Shown here: piece after piece, positions 34,648-44,233 of the stretch
Layout of the letters: each line of letters opens with the position of its first letter
Position numbering within the stretch: position 1 is the first letter of the stretch
Origin: CBDIDH01 sp965277595
GTDB lineage: Bacteria; Planctomycetota; Planctomycetia; Isosphaerales; Isosphaeraceae
Direction of reading: 5' to 3'
DNA: 64,000 bases
NCBI GenBank assembly: GCA_965277595.1
Contig: CBDIDH010000001.1
Span: forward strand, 2,046,001 to 2,110,000
Program-made: the position numbers and the translations under genes
The notes under the pieces: generated by a model
The model's database searches: none
What the model saw: only the letters and a program-made list of their open reading frames with translations
Told to the model about the DNA's origin: nothing

Positions 34648-37600
34648 TCACGGTTTTCCGAAGACAATTTCGCCATCGACGATCGTCAAAATCACCTTCG
34701 TTTTGAGCAGGTCCGACGCGGGCAGGCGGAACGGATCGCGGTCGATCACCGTCAGATCGGCTCGCATTCCCGTTTTGAGAACACCAAGACTCGTCTCGGC
34801 GAACCGCGCATACGCGGCGCCCGAGGTGAAGCCGCGTAACGCTTCGTCAAGCTTCAGCTTCTGTTCGGGATGCCAGCCGCCGGGGGGTTGGCCGTCGCGG
34901 TCTTCCCGGCTGATCGCGGCATGAAGACCAGGAAACGGGTTGACCTCCGCGACCGGGAAATCGCTGCCGAAGGCCAGAGGTACGCCCGCGTTCGCAAACC
35001 AGCGCCAGGCATAGGCACCGGCGGCGCGTTCGGGGCCAAGGCGATCATTCGCCCAGCGGAGATCGTCGCTGAGGTGAACCGGCTGCATCGACGCGATCAC
35101 GCCGAGCGTCTTGAAGCGTGGAAGGTCTTCCTTGCGGACGACCTGCGCATGCTCGATCCGCAAGCGCGCATCTTTCGCCGAGGGGACAACCTTGAGCGCC
35201 CTGGCGTAGGCGTCAAGAACCTCGGCGTTCGCGCGATCGCCGATCGCGTGGGTACAGACCTGCCAGCCGTGTTTGAGCGCCTCGGTTGTCAACGCTTCGA
35301 GACGTTCCGGGGGGATCAGTTCGAGCCCGGAATTCGTGGGGTCGTCGCGGTAAGGTTCGAACAGCAAGGCCCCGCGAGATCCGAGCGCCCCATCCATGAA
35401 CACCTTGACGGCGCGGAGCGTGAACCGGCCGCCGGGACGGGTTAATAAAGGCCATTGCTTGAGTAGAGTTGGCTCGCCGCTTTTGGGAAGCGAGGCCATC
35501 GCGTAGACGCGGAGCTTAAGTTTCCCCTCGCGGTCGAGATCGCGATAAACCTCGGTTTCGAGAGGAGTGATCCCGGCATCGTGAACACCGGCCAGGCCCG
35601 CCGAAAGAACGAGCGCCTGCGCCGCGAGGAGGCGGCGGACGAGATCGGTCCGACTCGGCGAGGGGACCACTCGGTCAATAAGTTCGGTCGCGGCGTCGAT
35701 CAAAATCCCCGAAGGCGTGCCCGAGTCATCGCGGAGGATCTGGCCGCCGGTCGGGGTCTTGGTTTTCGGGCCAATTTGAGCACGCCGCAGGGCTTCGGAA
35801 TTGACCCAGAGGGCATGGCCGTCGATGCGTTCGAGCATGACCGGGCGCGTCGGGGCGATGGCATCGAGCGGTTTGACGTTGGGAAACTCGCCGCCAGGCC
35901 AGCGGGTCTGATCCCAGCCGTGGCCGATGATCCAGCCGTCTCCAGGGGTTTCCTTGATCCGTTCCTGAACGCGTCGCAAAGCCTCTTCGGGCGTGCTCGC
36001 GCCGCGGAGGTCGATCTCTTCCATGCCGGCGCCGAGCGCCGCGAGATGAGCGTGGGCGTCGGTCAGGCCAGGGAGCGCGAACGTTTCCGGGCGATCGAGG
36101 ATCAGGGCGGTTGGACCGGCTGTTTTCAAGACATCGGCACGTCGGCCGACGGCGATGATCTCGCCCGATCGCGACGAGACAGCCTCGGCCCAGGGATTTT
36201 CAGGGTCGCCCGTCCAGATCCGACCGGCCGTCAAGACCATGTCGGCAGGGCCGTCCTTTTGAAGACGGAGGGCGTGACCGGCGAGGACTTTCGTCGGCTT
36301 GCCGTCGAGGATCACGGCGCGGCCGTTGATGAACAGATCATGAACGCCTGGCGCGTATCGCGTGGGTTTGTCGAACGTCGCGGCATCGCGAAAGGTGCGC
36401 GGGTTGAAGACAACGAGGTCGGCGATCGCTCCCGGGCGAACGACGCCTCGGTCGGGAAGATGAAGGATTGAGGCGGGCAATCCGGTCGCCGATCGAATCG
36501 CCTCTTCAAGGGTGATGACCTGGTTTTCCAAGGCGTACCGAACCTTGCGCGGAAAGGTGCCGTAAGCTCGGGGGTGGGGCTTGTCGCCGCCGCCGGGGAG
36601 GTGGGCCGAGGCGTCCGACGCGGTGGCGACGAAGTCGTGCCGCATGACCTCGCGGACGTCGTCCTCGGACATTCCGAACGAGATCGCCTGCGCCCCGCCG
36701 GTTCGCTCGATCGCGACGACGAGTTCCACCGGGGTCGTTCCCTCTTGCCGGGCGATCGTCACCAGGTCGCGGCCGATTCGCGTCGGCCGACCTCCCCCGG
36801 CCGAGATTCGAATCGACGCCCCCTGATCTTGCCGGTTCAACTCCCCCTGGATTTCCAGGCGGAGGAGACGGCCGAGGTTGGGGTCATCGGCGATCCGGCC
36901 GAATTCGGCGGCGGAGCCTTTCAAGGCCCAGTGCGGCACGACCATCGCGCCCAGCTTCGTGCTCGACGCGATGTACGGATATTGATCGGCCGTGACCGCC
37001 TGGCCGGCGAGACGCGCGGCGGCGATTTTTTCGCAGGCTTGCGAGGTCAGGCCCCAGTTGGCGCGGCCCGACGCCTTCAGGTGCGAGAGATGGACCGGCA
37101 GAGATGCTTGCTTGCCGATCGCGAGGGCCTCGTCAATCGAGCCGAGAAGGCCGTCGCTTTCATCGCGCATGTGGCTTGCGTAAAAACCCCCATGCGTCGC
37201 GGCCATGTGTGCGAGGGCGACAAGCTCGTCCCTCTCGGCATAGCGCCCGGGGACGTAGATCAGGCCGGTCGAGACGCCCCAGGCCCCTTCGCGCATCCCG
37301 CGATCGACGAGGCGTTTCATCGTCGCGAGTTCCTCGGCATTCGGCGCGCGTTCGTCGTTTCCCATGACGGAATTGCGGACAGTGCCAAGCGGAACGAGGT
37401 GGATCACGTTCGTCCCGGCGCCGTGGTCGTCGATGGCGTCGAGATAGTGAGCGACGTTCAAGGCGCCGCTGCCGCAATTGCCGGTAACGATCGTGGTGAC
37501 GCCCTGAGTCTGATAATTCAGGTTTGATCGCGTCTTCGGCTTGAGAATAGGTTCATCGGAATGCGTGTGCAGGTCAATAAACCCAGGGGCGACGATCAGC

Positions 37601-37830
37601 CCGGCGCAATCGACGATCTTGGCTTTGGGATCGGTCTTGAAGGTGCCGACGGCGACGATCCGAGAGCCGACGATCGCCACGTCGGCCTGTCGTCGGGGCG
37701 AGCCGGTGCCGTCGATGAGTGTTCCCCCCTTGAGGAGGATCTCGGCGGCAAGGGGCCGATCGTCGGCATGCGTCGGGTGACCGACGGTCGCGAGCAAGAC
37801 CGCGCTGAGAACCCACGCACGAACGCGCAC
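34648..37830 (-). CDS. Tandem amidohydrolase fusion (D-aminoacylase-like + YtcJ-like)
   Basis: The 1060-residue protein joins two metal-dependent hydrolases that are normally separate. After a signal peptide (VLSAVLLATVGHPTHA), residues about 28-525 are an N-acyl-D-amino-acid deacylase type amidohydrolase: IVAPGFIDLHTHSDE (metal HxH), GNCGSG, HMRDESDG and FVATASDASAH. Residues about 535-1060 are an amidohydrolase-3/YtcJ domain: LTAGRIWTGDP, LPGLTDAHAHL, GHGWDQTRWPGG, CTHAIGDRAN and PLAFGSDFPV. Both keep their main metal ligands, so both halves may be active. The single open frame has no stop between them. Export to the periplasm is likely. The MMPL transporter gene lies 12 bases or so upstream, so the two may form an operon. 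Confidence 0.88.
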   Translation of the reverse strand: MRVRAWVLSAVLLATVGHPTHADDRPLAAEILLKGGTLIDGTGSPRRQADVAIVGSRIVAVGTFKTDPKAKIVDCAGLIVAPGFIDLHTHSDEPILKPKTRSNLNYQTQGVTTIVTGNCGSGALNVAHYLDAIDDHGAGTNVIHLVPLGTVRNSVMGNDERAPNAEELATMKRLVDRGMREGAWGVSTGLIYVPGRYAERDELVALAHMAATHGGFYASHMRDESDGLLGSIDEALAIGKQASLPVHLSHLKASGRANWGLTSQACEKIAAARLAGQAVTADQYPYIASSTKLGAMVVPHWALKGSAAEFGRIADDPNLGRLLRLEIQGELNRQDQGASIRISAGGGRPTRIGRDLVTIARQEGTTPVELVVAIERTGGAQAISFGMSEDDVREVMRHDFVATASDASAHLPGGGDKPHPRAYGTFPRKVRYALENQVITLEEAIRSATGLPASILHLPDRGVVRPGAIADLVVFNPRTFRDAATFDKPTRYAPGVHDLFINGRAVILDGKPTKVLAGHALRLQKDGPADMVLTAGRIWTGDPENPWAEAVSSRSGEIIAVGRRADVLKTAGPTALILDRPETFALPGLTDAHAHLAALGAGMEEIDLRGASTPEEALRRVQERIKETPGDGWIIGHGWDQTRWPGGEFPNVKPLDAIAPTRPVMLERIDGHALWVNSEALRRAQIGPKTKTPTGGQILRDDSGTPSGILIDAATELIDRVVPSPSRTDLVRRLLAAQALVLSAGLAGVHDAGITPLETEVYRDLDREGKLKLRVYAMASLPKSGEPTLLKQWPLLTRPGGRFTLRAVKVFMDGALGSRGALLFEPYRDDPTNSGLELIPPERLEALTTEALKHGWQVCTHAIGDRANAEVLDAYARALKVVPSAKDARLRIEHAQVVRKEDLPRFKTLGVIASMQPVHLSDDLRWANDRLGPERAAGAYAWRWFANAGVPLAFGSDFPVAEVNPFPGLHAAISREDRDGQPPGGWHPEQKLKLDEALRGFTSGAAYARFAETSLGVLKTGMRADLTVIDRDPFRLPASDLLKTKVILTIVDGEIVFGKP

Positions 37831-37842
37831 GCGAGGTTTCCT

Positions 37843-40251
37843 TCAAGTAGGCACGGTTGATCCGTGAGAATGAGGCGCGGGGGTTGTCGCGGAGCCGGTT
37901 CGCGATCGACGGAGTCGGTCTCCGAGGGTCAGGCAGGCGGGCAAGAGCACGAGGTTTCCCAGGGTACTTCCCGCCGTGGCGATTCCGACCATCGTCCCGA
38001 AGTTCGAGAACGGAGCGAACTCGCTGAGCCGAAGCGCCGCGAAGCCGACGGCCACGGCCAGGCTTGAGAGCAGGACGCCGGGGCCGGTCACCGAATAGCT
38101 ATCAAAGAGGCTTTGCATGAACGAATGCGAGGTCCGTTCGCGGCGAAACTGCAAGAGGCAATGAAAGGTGTCGTCGACCGAAAGGCCCAGGGCAACGCTC
38201 GCCACGAGCGCCGTGGCCATGTCAAGCTTGACGCCGAGCCAGCCCATCAGGCCGAGCACCAGGCCCACGGACAGCATTGTCGGCAAGATCGCCAGCAAGG
38301 CCATCAACGGGTTTCGAAGGGCGATCGTGAGCATCAGCAAGATTCCCGCCGCCGACCAGGCGAAGGTTTGCCACTGGGTCACAATCACCGCCTCGGTCGT
38401 CTTGGTCATCAGGAACGAGAGCCCCGTGAGGTACGACCGATCGCCGAAGGTCTGGCGGGCCGACTGGAGTGCCCTGGCGAAGATCGCTTCCTTGTCAGAC
38501 GCCGGCTGTTGCTCTTTTAGTCGAACCAGGCCGCGGGCCTCGCCCGTTTCGGCGTTCCAGAAGCTCTTGAGAAGGTCCGCTTGCGGAGTGAGGGCGATCA
38601 GGTCGAGCTTCGCCTTCAACGCCCAGGTCGCGCGGTCGGGGTCAAGCGTGGCGACCCGGCCGTCGGGGTCAAGCACGGTCGCGAGCGTCAAGACATGGGC
38701 CACCGCCGCCGACTTGTTGACCCGAAACGACGCGATCGCATCTTCCACGGCCTTCAATCGGCCGATTTCCGCGAGACTCACCGTTTTCCCGAGCGGCATC
38801 ACGAGTTCCACGAGGCCGATCCCGCCGAGCCGTTTTTCCACGGCCTCGTAATCGTGAACGACCCGCGTCTCGGGCTTGAAGGCGTTGATATAGTTTGATT
38901 CAAACCGAAGATTGCCGATCCCCAGCATCATCGGCAGGACGATCGCTAAGACAACGCCGACGATCCAGCCGGGATGGCGGACGACCCGGCCCGTGAGGCG
39001 TTTCATCTGTTGGGAAACCCACGAGTTCGACCCGTAGCGCACGGGGAGTTCGAGCGGGAAGGGGGGGAGCATCGCAATCGGCGAGACGGCCATCACCAGA
39101 AGCGAGGCAATCAGCGTGCAGACGCCGAGGATCGCGCCGAACTGCTTGATCGGCATGACGTCGCTGATGACCAGAGCCCCGTAGCCGATCGCCCCGGTGA
39201 TCGAGCACCAGAAGATCGGCGAGGCGACGGCCTGAAGGGTGGAGCGCGCGGCGCGTCGGGGGTCGGCCTCGCGTCGGCGTTCGTCGCGGAAGTGGATCGC
39301 CAGGTGACTTGCCGCCGGCATCGTCAAGACGATAATCTGCGCCACGAGCGGACCGCCGGAGAGTGCCAGTTTCAGGTTCAGGCCGCCGAGAATGGCCTCG
39401 GTCGCCAGCCAGACGACCCAGCCGGTCACGATCGGGACGAGTGCCCACCAGAGGCTTCGAACCGCCGAGAGCGTGACCAGACCGATCAGCAACATGCCGA
39501 CAATCGCGAGGCGTCGGCCATCGATCTCGATGCTGGTGAAGCCATCCGCCAGAAGGACCGGGGGGCCGACGACGAAGGGACGCCTGAGCTTGTGGCGTCT
39601 GGCAAAGGCGTCGGCATGGTCTCGAAGGGCGGCAATCGTCTTCATGACGTCGTGATCGCCGGTCTTCTTGAGCCGGACGACCACGGCGGTCGTCTTGCCC
39701 GAGGCGTCGACCACCGTCCCCTGGAAGAGCGGGTGGCGCGTGACCTGATTTTTGAGAGCCTCGACGGCGGAGGCGCTGAGGGAAGGATCGCGGAGAGCGC
39801 CGCCGACGGTCATGGCGTTCTTCTTGAGGTCAATGCCGCGCACGGCTTTTCGGGCCAGGGACATCATGAACGCGCGCGCCCCGGCGGGTGCTCGGGCGAT
39901 CGGTAAAAGCGTGTCGTCGATCTTCCAGAGCAGGGGCATCGTGTCGAGCGATTCGACCCGGAGAACGCCCTTGATTTTATCCGTGCCGACGGCCTCGGCG
40001 AGTTCGCCGACGCGGTCCATTCCTTCCGCGGAGAAGAGCGCGGGGTCGTCATAGGCGACGAAGACGAAGTTATCGTCGCCGAAGGACTTCGCGGCCTCTT
40101 GATAGGCGTTCATGACCGGGTCGTCGTCGGCGAAGAACGACTTGATCGATTGCTCGTAGCTGACGCGCTTGCCAAAGAGGGCAAGGCCGATCAGCAGGAG
40201 CACGACGCCGCCAAAGGCGACGTGTCGGGCCTTGAGCAAGAGGCTGATCAC
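37843..40251 (-). CDS. MMPL/RND family transporter
   Basis: The protein (about 802 residues from GTG 40251) has the two-fold RND layout: a first helix (VAFGGVVLLLIGLALFG), a large periplasmic loop, then a helix bundle with LAIVGMLLIGLVTLSAVRSLWW, and the same again in the second half (ILLMLTIALRNPLMALLAILPTMLSVGLVLGLMGWL, then VALGLSVDDTFH). The conserved Asp pair in LSVDDTFH suits proton coupling. Such proteins export lipids or hydrophobic molecules; HpnN-like hopanoid export is one option. The open frame runs upstream to a TTG at 40425, but that start lies inside a dispersed repeat, so I prefer 40251, just before the first helix; no strong ribosome site is visible at either. Confidence 0.85.
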   Translation of the reverse strand: MISLLLKARHVAFGGVVLLLIGLALFGKRVSYEQSIKSFFADDDPVMNAYQEAAKSFGDDNFVFVAYDDPALFSAEGMDRVGELAEAVGTDKIKGVLRVESLDTMPLLWKIDDTLLPIARAPAGARAFMMSLARKAVRGIDLKKNAMTVGGALRDPSLSASAVEALKNQVTRHPLFQGTVVDASGKTTAVVVRLKKTGDHDVMKTIAALRDHADAFARRHKLRRPFVVGPPVLLADGFTSIEIDGRRLAIVGMLLIGLVTLSAVRSLWWALVPIVTGWVVWLATEAILGGLNLKLALSGGPLVAQIIVLTMPAASHLAIHFRDERRREADPRRAARSTLQAVASPIFWCSITGAIGYGALVISDVMPIKQFGAILGVCTLIASLLVMAVSPIAMLPPFPLELPVRYGSNSWVSQQMKRLTGRVVRHPGWIVGVVLAIVLPMMLGIGNLRFESNYINAFKPETRVVHDYEAVEKRLGGIGLVELVMPLGKTVSLAEIGRLKAVEDAIASFRVNKSAAVAHVLTLATVLDPDGRVATLDPDRATWALKAKLDLIALTPQADLLKSFWNAETGEARGLVRLKEQQPASDKEAIFARALQSARQTFGDRSYLTGLSFLMTKTTEAVIVTQWQTFAWSAAGILLMLTIALRNPLMALLAILPTMLSVGLVLGLMGWLGVKLDMATALVASVALGLSVDDTFHCLLQFRRERTSHSFMQSLFDSYSVTGPGVLLSSLAVAVGFAALRLSEFAPFSNFGTMVGIATAGSTLGNLVLLPACLTLGDRLRRSRTGSATTPAPHSHGSTVPT

Positions 40252-40409
40252 CGTGGTGGAGGCCCCGTCGGAATCCTCGTGGCCGGAAAGGCGCCGCCCG
40301 TTCCGTTCGAGCGCGGCCGCCGACTGAGTGTCACCGTCCTGTTGTAGACGTTCAGGATCTGGGTGTCGAGGCTCTTCGATCGGGAGACAGTGCGGTTTCC
40401 CTTTCAATT

Positions 40410-40511
40410 CATGACCGATGACCAAGGACCGATGACCGAAAAAAGTTGGAAACGTCGCGGACTTTGCTTGCTCTTTGCCTTGCTTCCTTGGTCATCGGTC
40501 CCTGGTCATTA
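40410..40511. repeat. Heptamer inverted repeat between MMPL and Nramp-like genes
   Basis: The left arm reads ATGACCGATGACCAAGGACC then GATGACCGAAAAAA; the right arm is CTTGGTCATCGGTCCCTGGTCATT with a loop of about 50 bases. Its right end touches the stop region of the Nramp-like gene. Confidence 0.8.
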
Positions 40512-42023
40512 TCGAAGCAGCTTCAGAGTGTGCCGAGCCGCCTGAATGACGCTGGCGAGGGCCTCGCGGGCCTGGCGGTAGGTGTCGGGCGCGCTGTAGA
40601 TCGCCACGGCGGAGATGGCGAAAAAGGCGAGCCAGCAGCAAATGTCCGTGAGAAAGATCGAGCTGACCCGGCGGTCGTCGTCGCGCTTGCGGAGGTAAAG
40701 CGTCGCCCCGGCGATGAGCGGAAGCATTAACCCTTGCGCGATCCCGCCGACCTTGATGAGCGACTGCGGTTCACGAAACGCATAATAAAGGCCGAGCGCG
40801 AAGACAGGGTAAACCACGCAAAAGAAGCGGGTCGTCCGCTCGCGCGACTTCAACCCGGGCTGTCGCCAGATTCCCGCCAGGTCGAGAAAATCGGCCGTGA
40901 GCCGGCTATTCGCGGCGGTGGCGACATAGAGCGTCTTGAAAAGAACCGCCCAGGCTCCGAGCAGGAAGCCGACGCGCGTCATGTTCCGAAAACCTGCGAG
41001 CGCGGTTCCTTCGAGCGGTTTGACGTACATGCTCGACAGGATCGGGATCATCTCCTTGCCCTTGGGATCAAGCCCTTGCGGGTGCAAGACCGCCGCGCCG
41101 AGGAGGTAAAAGGCAACCGTCGCGATCGTGAAGACGACCATGCTGAACCAGGCGTCAAGCTGCATCACCCGCGTCCAGCCCCGGGCACGCCGCGCCCAGG
41201 CTTCGTCATCGGTTCGCCGACCGACGGCGCGGGCGTATCCTTTCTCAATGCACCAGTACGGATACGCGAACAATTCCGAGGCGCCGACGCCCGTGATCCC
41301 AAACGCCGAGAAAGCCAGCGCGATCGCCGCCGTGGGCACGGCGAGCTTGAACCCGCTTTCCAGGTTGGCCGCGTTGATCCGGTACGGTGTCCACTGCAAG
41401 ACGCCGACGCTCACGACCGTGAAGATCGTCACCGCGGCGACGAGCACGGTCGTCACCTTTTCGAGCCTCTTGTACCCGCCCGAGAGCAACAAGATCATGG
41501 CGGCGAGCGTGGTCAGGCTGGCCCAGATGTATTCCTCGCGGGTACTCAGCCAGACGTCCCACCCCTTGACGAGCTGCCCGGCTTGATGGGCCATCGCATG
41601 CGAGGCCGCGGGAAAGGCCATGTGCGCCGCCTGGCCGACGGTCCCTTCCATCGCGGCGATCTGCGCCTGGGTGGCGAGCGTCATCAGCAGCCAGAGCCAG
41701 CAGATCCACGACGCCCCCAGCCTCGGGCCGGGCAGGGTATTGAAGGCCGCCAGCGAGGTCTTGCCGTGCGTGATCGCGTACCGGCCGAGTTCGACCTGAA
41801 CGAAAACCTTGATGACGCAGCTTAAAAGAATCAGCCAGAGCAGGCTGAAACTTGCCTTCGCCCCCAGGCTCGTCGTGTTGATCAACTCTCCCGTGCCGAC
41901 GATCGACGCCGCCAGAATGAGCCCCGGGCCGATCTGCTTGATCGCCTCGATCAGCGATCGCGGCGGCTCCTTGATGGCATCGGGAGGGAGCGCATACGGA
42001 TCATTCTCGTTCGATTCCAACAT
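40509..42023 (-). CDS. Nramp-like transporter
   Basis: The 504-residue membrane protein has about 11-12 helices and the Nramp fold start (IKQIGPGLILAASIVGTGELINTT). In true Nramp manganese/iron carriers the first helix has DPGN, whose Asp and Asn bind the metal, and helix 6 has a Met ligand. Here the equivalent reads IVGTGEL with no Asp or Asn, and helix 6 reads SAFGITGVGASELFAYP. This matches a distant group annotated as Nramp family whose substrate is unknown, so metal transport should not be assumed. It is separated from the MMPL gene by a repeat. Confidence 0.8.
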   Translation of the reverse strand: MLESNENDPYALPPDAIKEPPRSLIEAIKQIGPGLILAASIVGTGELINTTSLGAKASFSLLWLILLSCVIKVFVQVELGRYAITHGKTSLAAFNTLPGPRLGASWICWLWLLMTLATQAQIAAMEGTVGQAAHMAFPAASHAMAHQAGQLVKGWDVWLSTREEYIWASLTTLAAMILLLSGGYKRLEKVTTVLVAAVTIFTVVSVGVLQWTPYRINAANLESGFKLAVPTAAIALAFSAFGITGVGASELFAYPYWCIEKGYARAVGRRTDDEAWARRARGWTRVMQLDAWFSMVVFTIATVAFYLLGAAVLHPQGLDPKGKEMIPILSSMYVKPLEGTALAGFRNMTRVGFLLGAWAVLFKTLYVATAANSRLTADFLDLAGIWRQPGLKSRERTTRFFCVVYPVFALGLYYAFREPQSLIKVGGIAQGLMLPLIAGATLYLRKRDDDRRVSSIFLTDICCWLAFFAISAVAIYSAPDTYRQAREALASVIQAARHTLKLLR

Positions 42024-42330
42024 TCGCGACGCCCGAGGGTGCTAGGGTCTTTTCCTGGAAGACCCGCCATCCTAAGGGCATCCGAGGTCGGAAACAAAGG
42101 GGGTCTGGCGGGTGTGTCGTCTTAATTTGGGGGAAACTCGATCGAAAAGCATGCAAAACGGCCAGGGTCGTCCTAATTTTCTAGCGATTGTGCTCGATAA
42201 AATACCCTGGTCGATTTGTCAGCGGTGTAGAATCGTTTAACGTGAGACGAGGCGACTGGATCTGGGATCAGTCTCGACGATGCGAATTGAGGCGCGGACG
42301 AAATCCAGCATGGCACCAGAGGGTTTTTCC

Positions 42331-42548
42331 ATGCCTCGCACGCTTCCGCTGTCCAGCCGAGGCTCGCCGAGATCGTGGCGGCAATGATTCCCGGTGAAGA
42401 ATTGATGCTGACCGCCGACGGCGAGCCGGTCGCCATCCTGACCCGGCCGTCACACCCGAGCTGGCCCTGTCAGCCTGGTTGGGCGAGGGAAGGCGCTTTC
42501 TGGATGGCGCCGGACTTCGACGCTGATCTGGAGGATTTCGCGGAGTGA
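42331..42548 (+). pseudogene. Remnant of a Phd/YefM-like antitoxin
   Basis: The frame ending at 42548 reads RLAEIVAAMIPGEELMLTADGEPVAILTRP and later WMAPDFDADLEDFAE, the text of Phd/YefM-type antitoxins with the usual C-terminal toxin-binding end. No start codon exists in this frame before the conserved region. An ATG at 42331 (MPRTLPLS) is in another frame, so one frameshift seems to have broken the gene. The first internal ATG (42384) would give only 54 residues. No toxin gene follows. The 300 bases upstream (42024-42330) hold nothing else I recognise. Confidence 0.6.
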
Positions 42549-42613
42549 CACTCCCGCGGGAAGTCCTTTGACCCCGCCCGCATCGATTGGCTCTGGTAAC
42601 CCTCCGCGCAGGC

Positions 42614-43831
42614 TCAAACCGACAGATGCGGGGCGGGGGGGACCGTCTCGGCTCGCTCGCGACGGTTGACGACCGAGGCGAGATAGTTCAAGAGGCGGTC
42701 GCGGAAGACGGGAAGCGCGAAGGACTCGGCTCGGCTTCGAGCCAGCAGGGGGTCGTGGGGTTGACCCTCGGACTCCCAGACTTCGATCGCTTCAAGAAGG
42801 CCCTCGGCGGTCGGTTCCGAATAGAGCCGACCGACCCGATCGTCCACGGTCTCGGCCGCGCCGCCGCGTCCGAGCGCGAGAACCGGGGCGCCGCAGGCGA
42901 GGGCCTCGACGGGAACGATTCCGAAATCGTCCTCGCCGGGAAAGAGAAGCGCCTTGCAGGTCCGGTAATGGTCGCGGATCACCTCGTCGGGTTGCCAGCC
43001 GAGGAACTTGACGCAGGGACCGGCCAGCCTTTGCAAACGTTCGCGTTCCGTCCCCTCGCCGATCACGATCAGCGGGCGACCCAAAATGGAACAGGCGGTC
43101 ACCGCGTGCTCGACCCGCTTGTAAGGAACGAGCGCGGAGACGCAAAGGTAGGCGTTGCCGCGGGGCGTGCCTGAGGGGCCGGGCGTGTAGAAGTCGGTAT
43201 CGACGGGGGGCTGGATGATCTGGCTCTCGCGGCCGTAACTCCGCGAAATCCGGCCGCGCACGGTCTCGCTGATCGCGACGAAGTTCGAGACACGATGGGC
43301 CGTCCGACGATCCCAGTCGCGCATTCGATTGAGGATTATCTTCGCCCCCGCGCGGCGGATCGGGCGTTCGATCCAGGCGTCAAGATAGGCGTCTCGCCCT
43401 TGCCAGGCGTACCGCATCGGCGTGAAGCAGTAGCAGACGTGCGGGATTCCCTCGGGCACGCGCACCGACTTGGCGACACAATGACTGAGGCTGACGACCA
43501 GGTCAACTCCCGCCGGCCTCAGCGCCTTGAGCGCAAGTGGCATGACCGGCAAGAGGTTGCGATAGCGCTTGAAGACGCCGGGAATGCCTTGCAGGGGCGA
43601 CGTCTTGATCGTCATCGCCTCGATGGCCGGACTCATCGCCCCTTTGCGATGGATCAGAGTATGCAAGGTTGCGTTCGGAAAGGCTTCGCAGAGGACTTCG
43701 AGGCATTTCTCGCCTCCGCGCATCCCGGTCAGCCAGTCGTGGACAAGGGCCACGCGGAGCCCTTCAAGCCCCGATATCGCCGTGTTGGAACGATCCCCGA
43801 GCGCGGTCTCGACCCGGATGCTGGCTTCCAT
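42614..43831 (-). CDS. Glycosyltransferase, GT4 family (WbaZ/mannosyltransferase-like)
   Basis: The 405-residue GT-B enzyme begins LRVALVHDWLTGMRGGEKCLEVLCEAFP, the start typical of GT4 mannosyl- or similar transferases of O-antigen and capsule loci. Further motifs are CYCFTPMRYAWQGRDAYLD, YLCVSALVPYKRVEHAV and the donor-site FPGEDDFGIVPVEALACGAPVLALGRGG with both conserved Glu. It stands alone on the minus strand, divergent from recQ, with two long repeats in the intervening 820 bases. ATG 43831 has GAGGGGG upstream and is preferred to 43876. Confidence 0.9.
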   Translation of the reverse strand: MEASIRVETALGDRSNTAISGLEGLRVALVHDWLTGMRGGEKCLEVLCEAFPNATLHTLIHRKGAMSPAIEAMTIKTSPLQGIPGVFKRYRNLLPVMPLALKALRPAGVDLVVSLSHCVAKSVRVPEGIPHVCYCFTPMRYAWQGRDAYLDAWIERPIRRAGAKIILNRMRDWDRRTAHRVSNFVAISETVRGRISRSYGRESQIIQPPVDTDFYTPGPSGTPRGNAYLCVSALVPYKRVEHAVTACSILGRPLIVIGEGTERERLQRLAGPCVKFLGWQPDEVIRDHYRTCKALLFPGEDDFGIVPVEALACGAPVLALGRGGAAETVDDRVGRLYSEPTAEGLLEAIEVWESEGQPHDPLLARSRAESFALPVFRDRLLNYLASVVNRRERAETVPPAPHLSV

Positions 43832-43980
43832 GCCCGCCCCCTCGGAGTACAGTGAATTGACCGGTTGCGCCGGCATTTTTTCGCCGATCGACGCCCGCCC
43901 GGCCGCGTCCGTGCGACCCTCGGACCTGTCGAGCGCCGGAAGTTACCCGAGATCGCCCTCAACGACAAGGCAGGCTCGCA

Positions 43981-44219
43981 GGAGAATTGCAAAGTCCCGA
44001 TGACCAATGACCAATGACCGAAAAATCCTGCCTGTTTGGTCATTAGAGTTTTTCCGCGTTAGACGCTGCTTTTGACCTAAGGTCAAAGACCACAAGGACA
44101 TAAGGCAGAGTCGCACCTTTGCCTTATGTTCCTGTGATCTTTGAACTTACGGCTATGGCGCAACAACCCTATTGGTCATCGGTCATTGGTCATGGAAAAG
44201 CAGGACTTTGCAATCCTCC
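43981..44219. repeat. Long heptamer inverted repeat, tandem copy 1
   Basis: The outer ends GGAGAATTGCAAAGTCC (43981-) and GGACTTTGCAATCCTCC (to 44219) are inverted. Arms CCGATGACCAATGACCAATG and GGTCATCGGTCATTGGTCAT face each other. The interior shares TTTTGACCTAAGGTCAAAG and the AACAACCCT end with the other long forms. It is preceded by GGCAGGCTCGC, which occurs again at 44222 before the second copy. No coding frame. Confidence 0.85.
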
Positions 44220-44233
44220 TGGGCAGGCTCGCC

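Noticed and set aside
40252..40425. Start of the MMPL gene at TTG 40425
   Set aside because: The start would lie inside a dispersed repeat and add 58 residues without domain content before the first helix.
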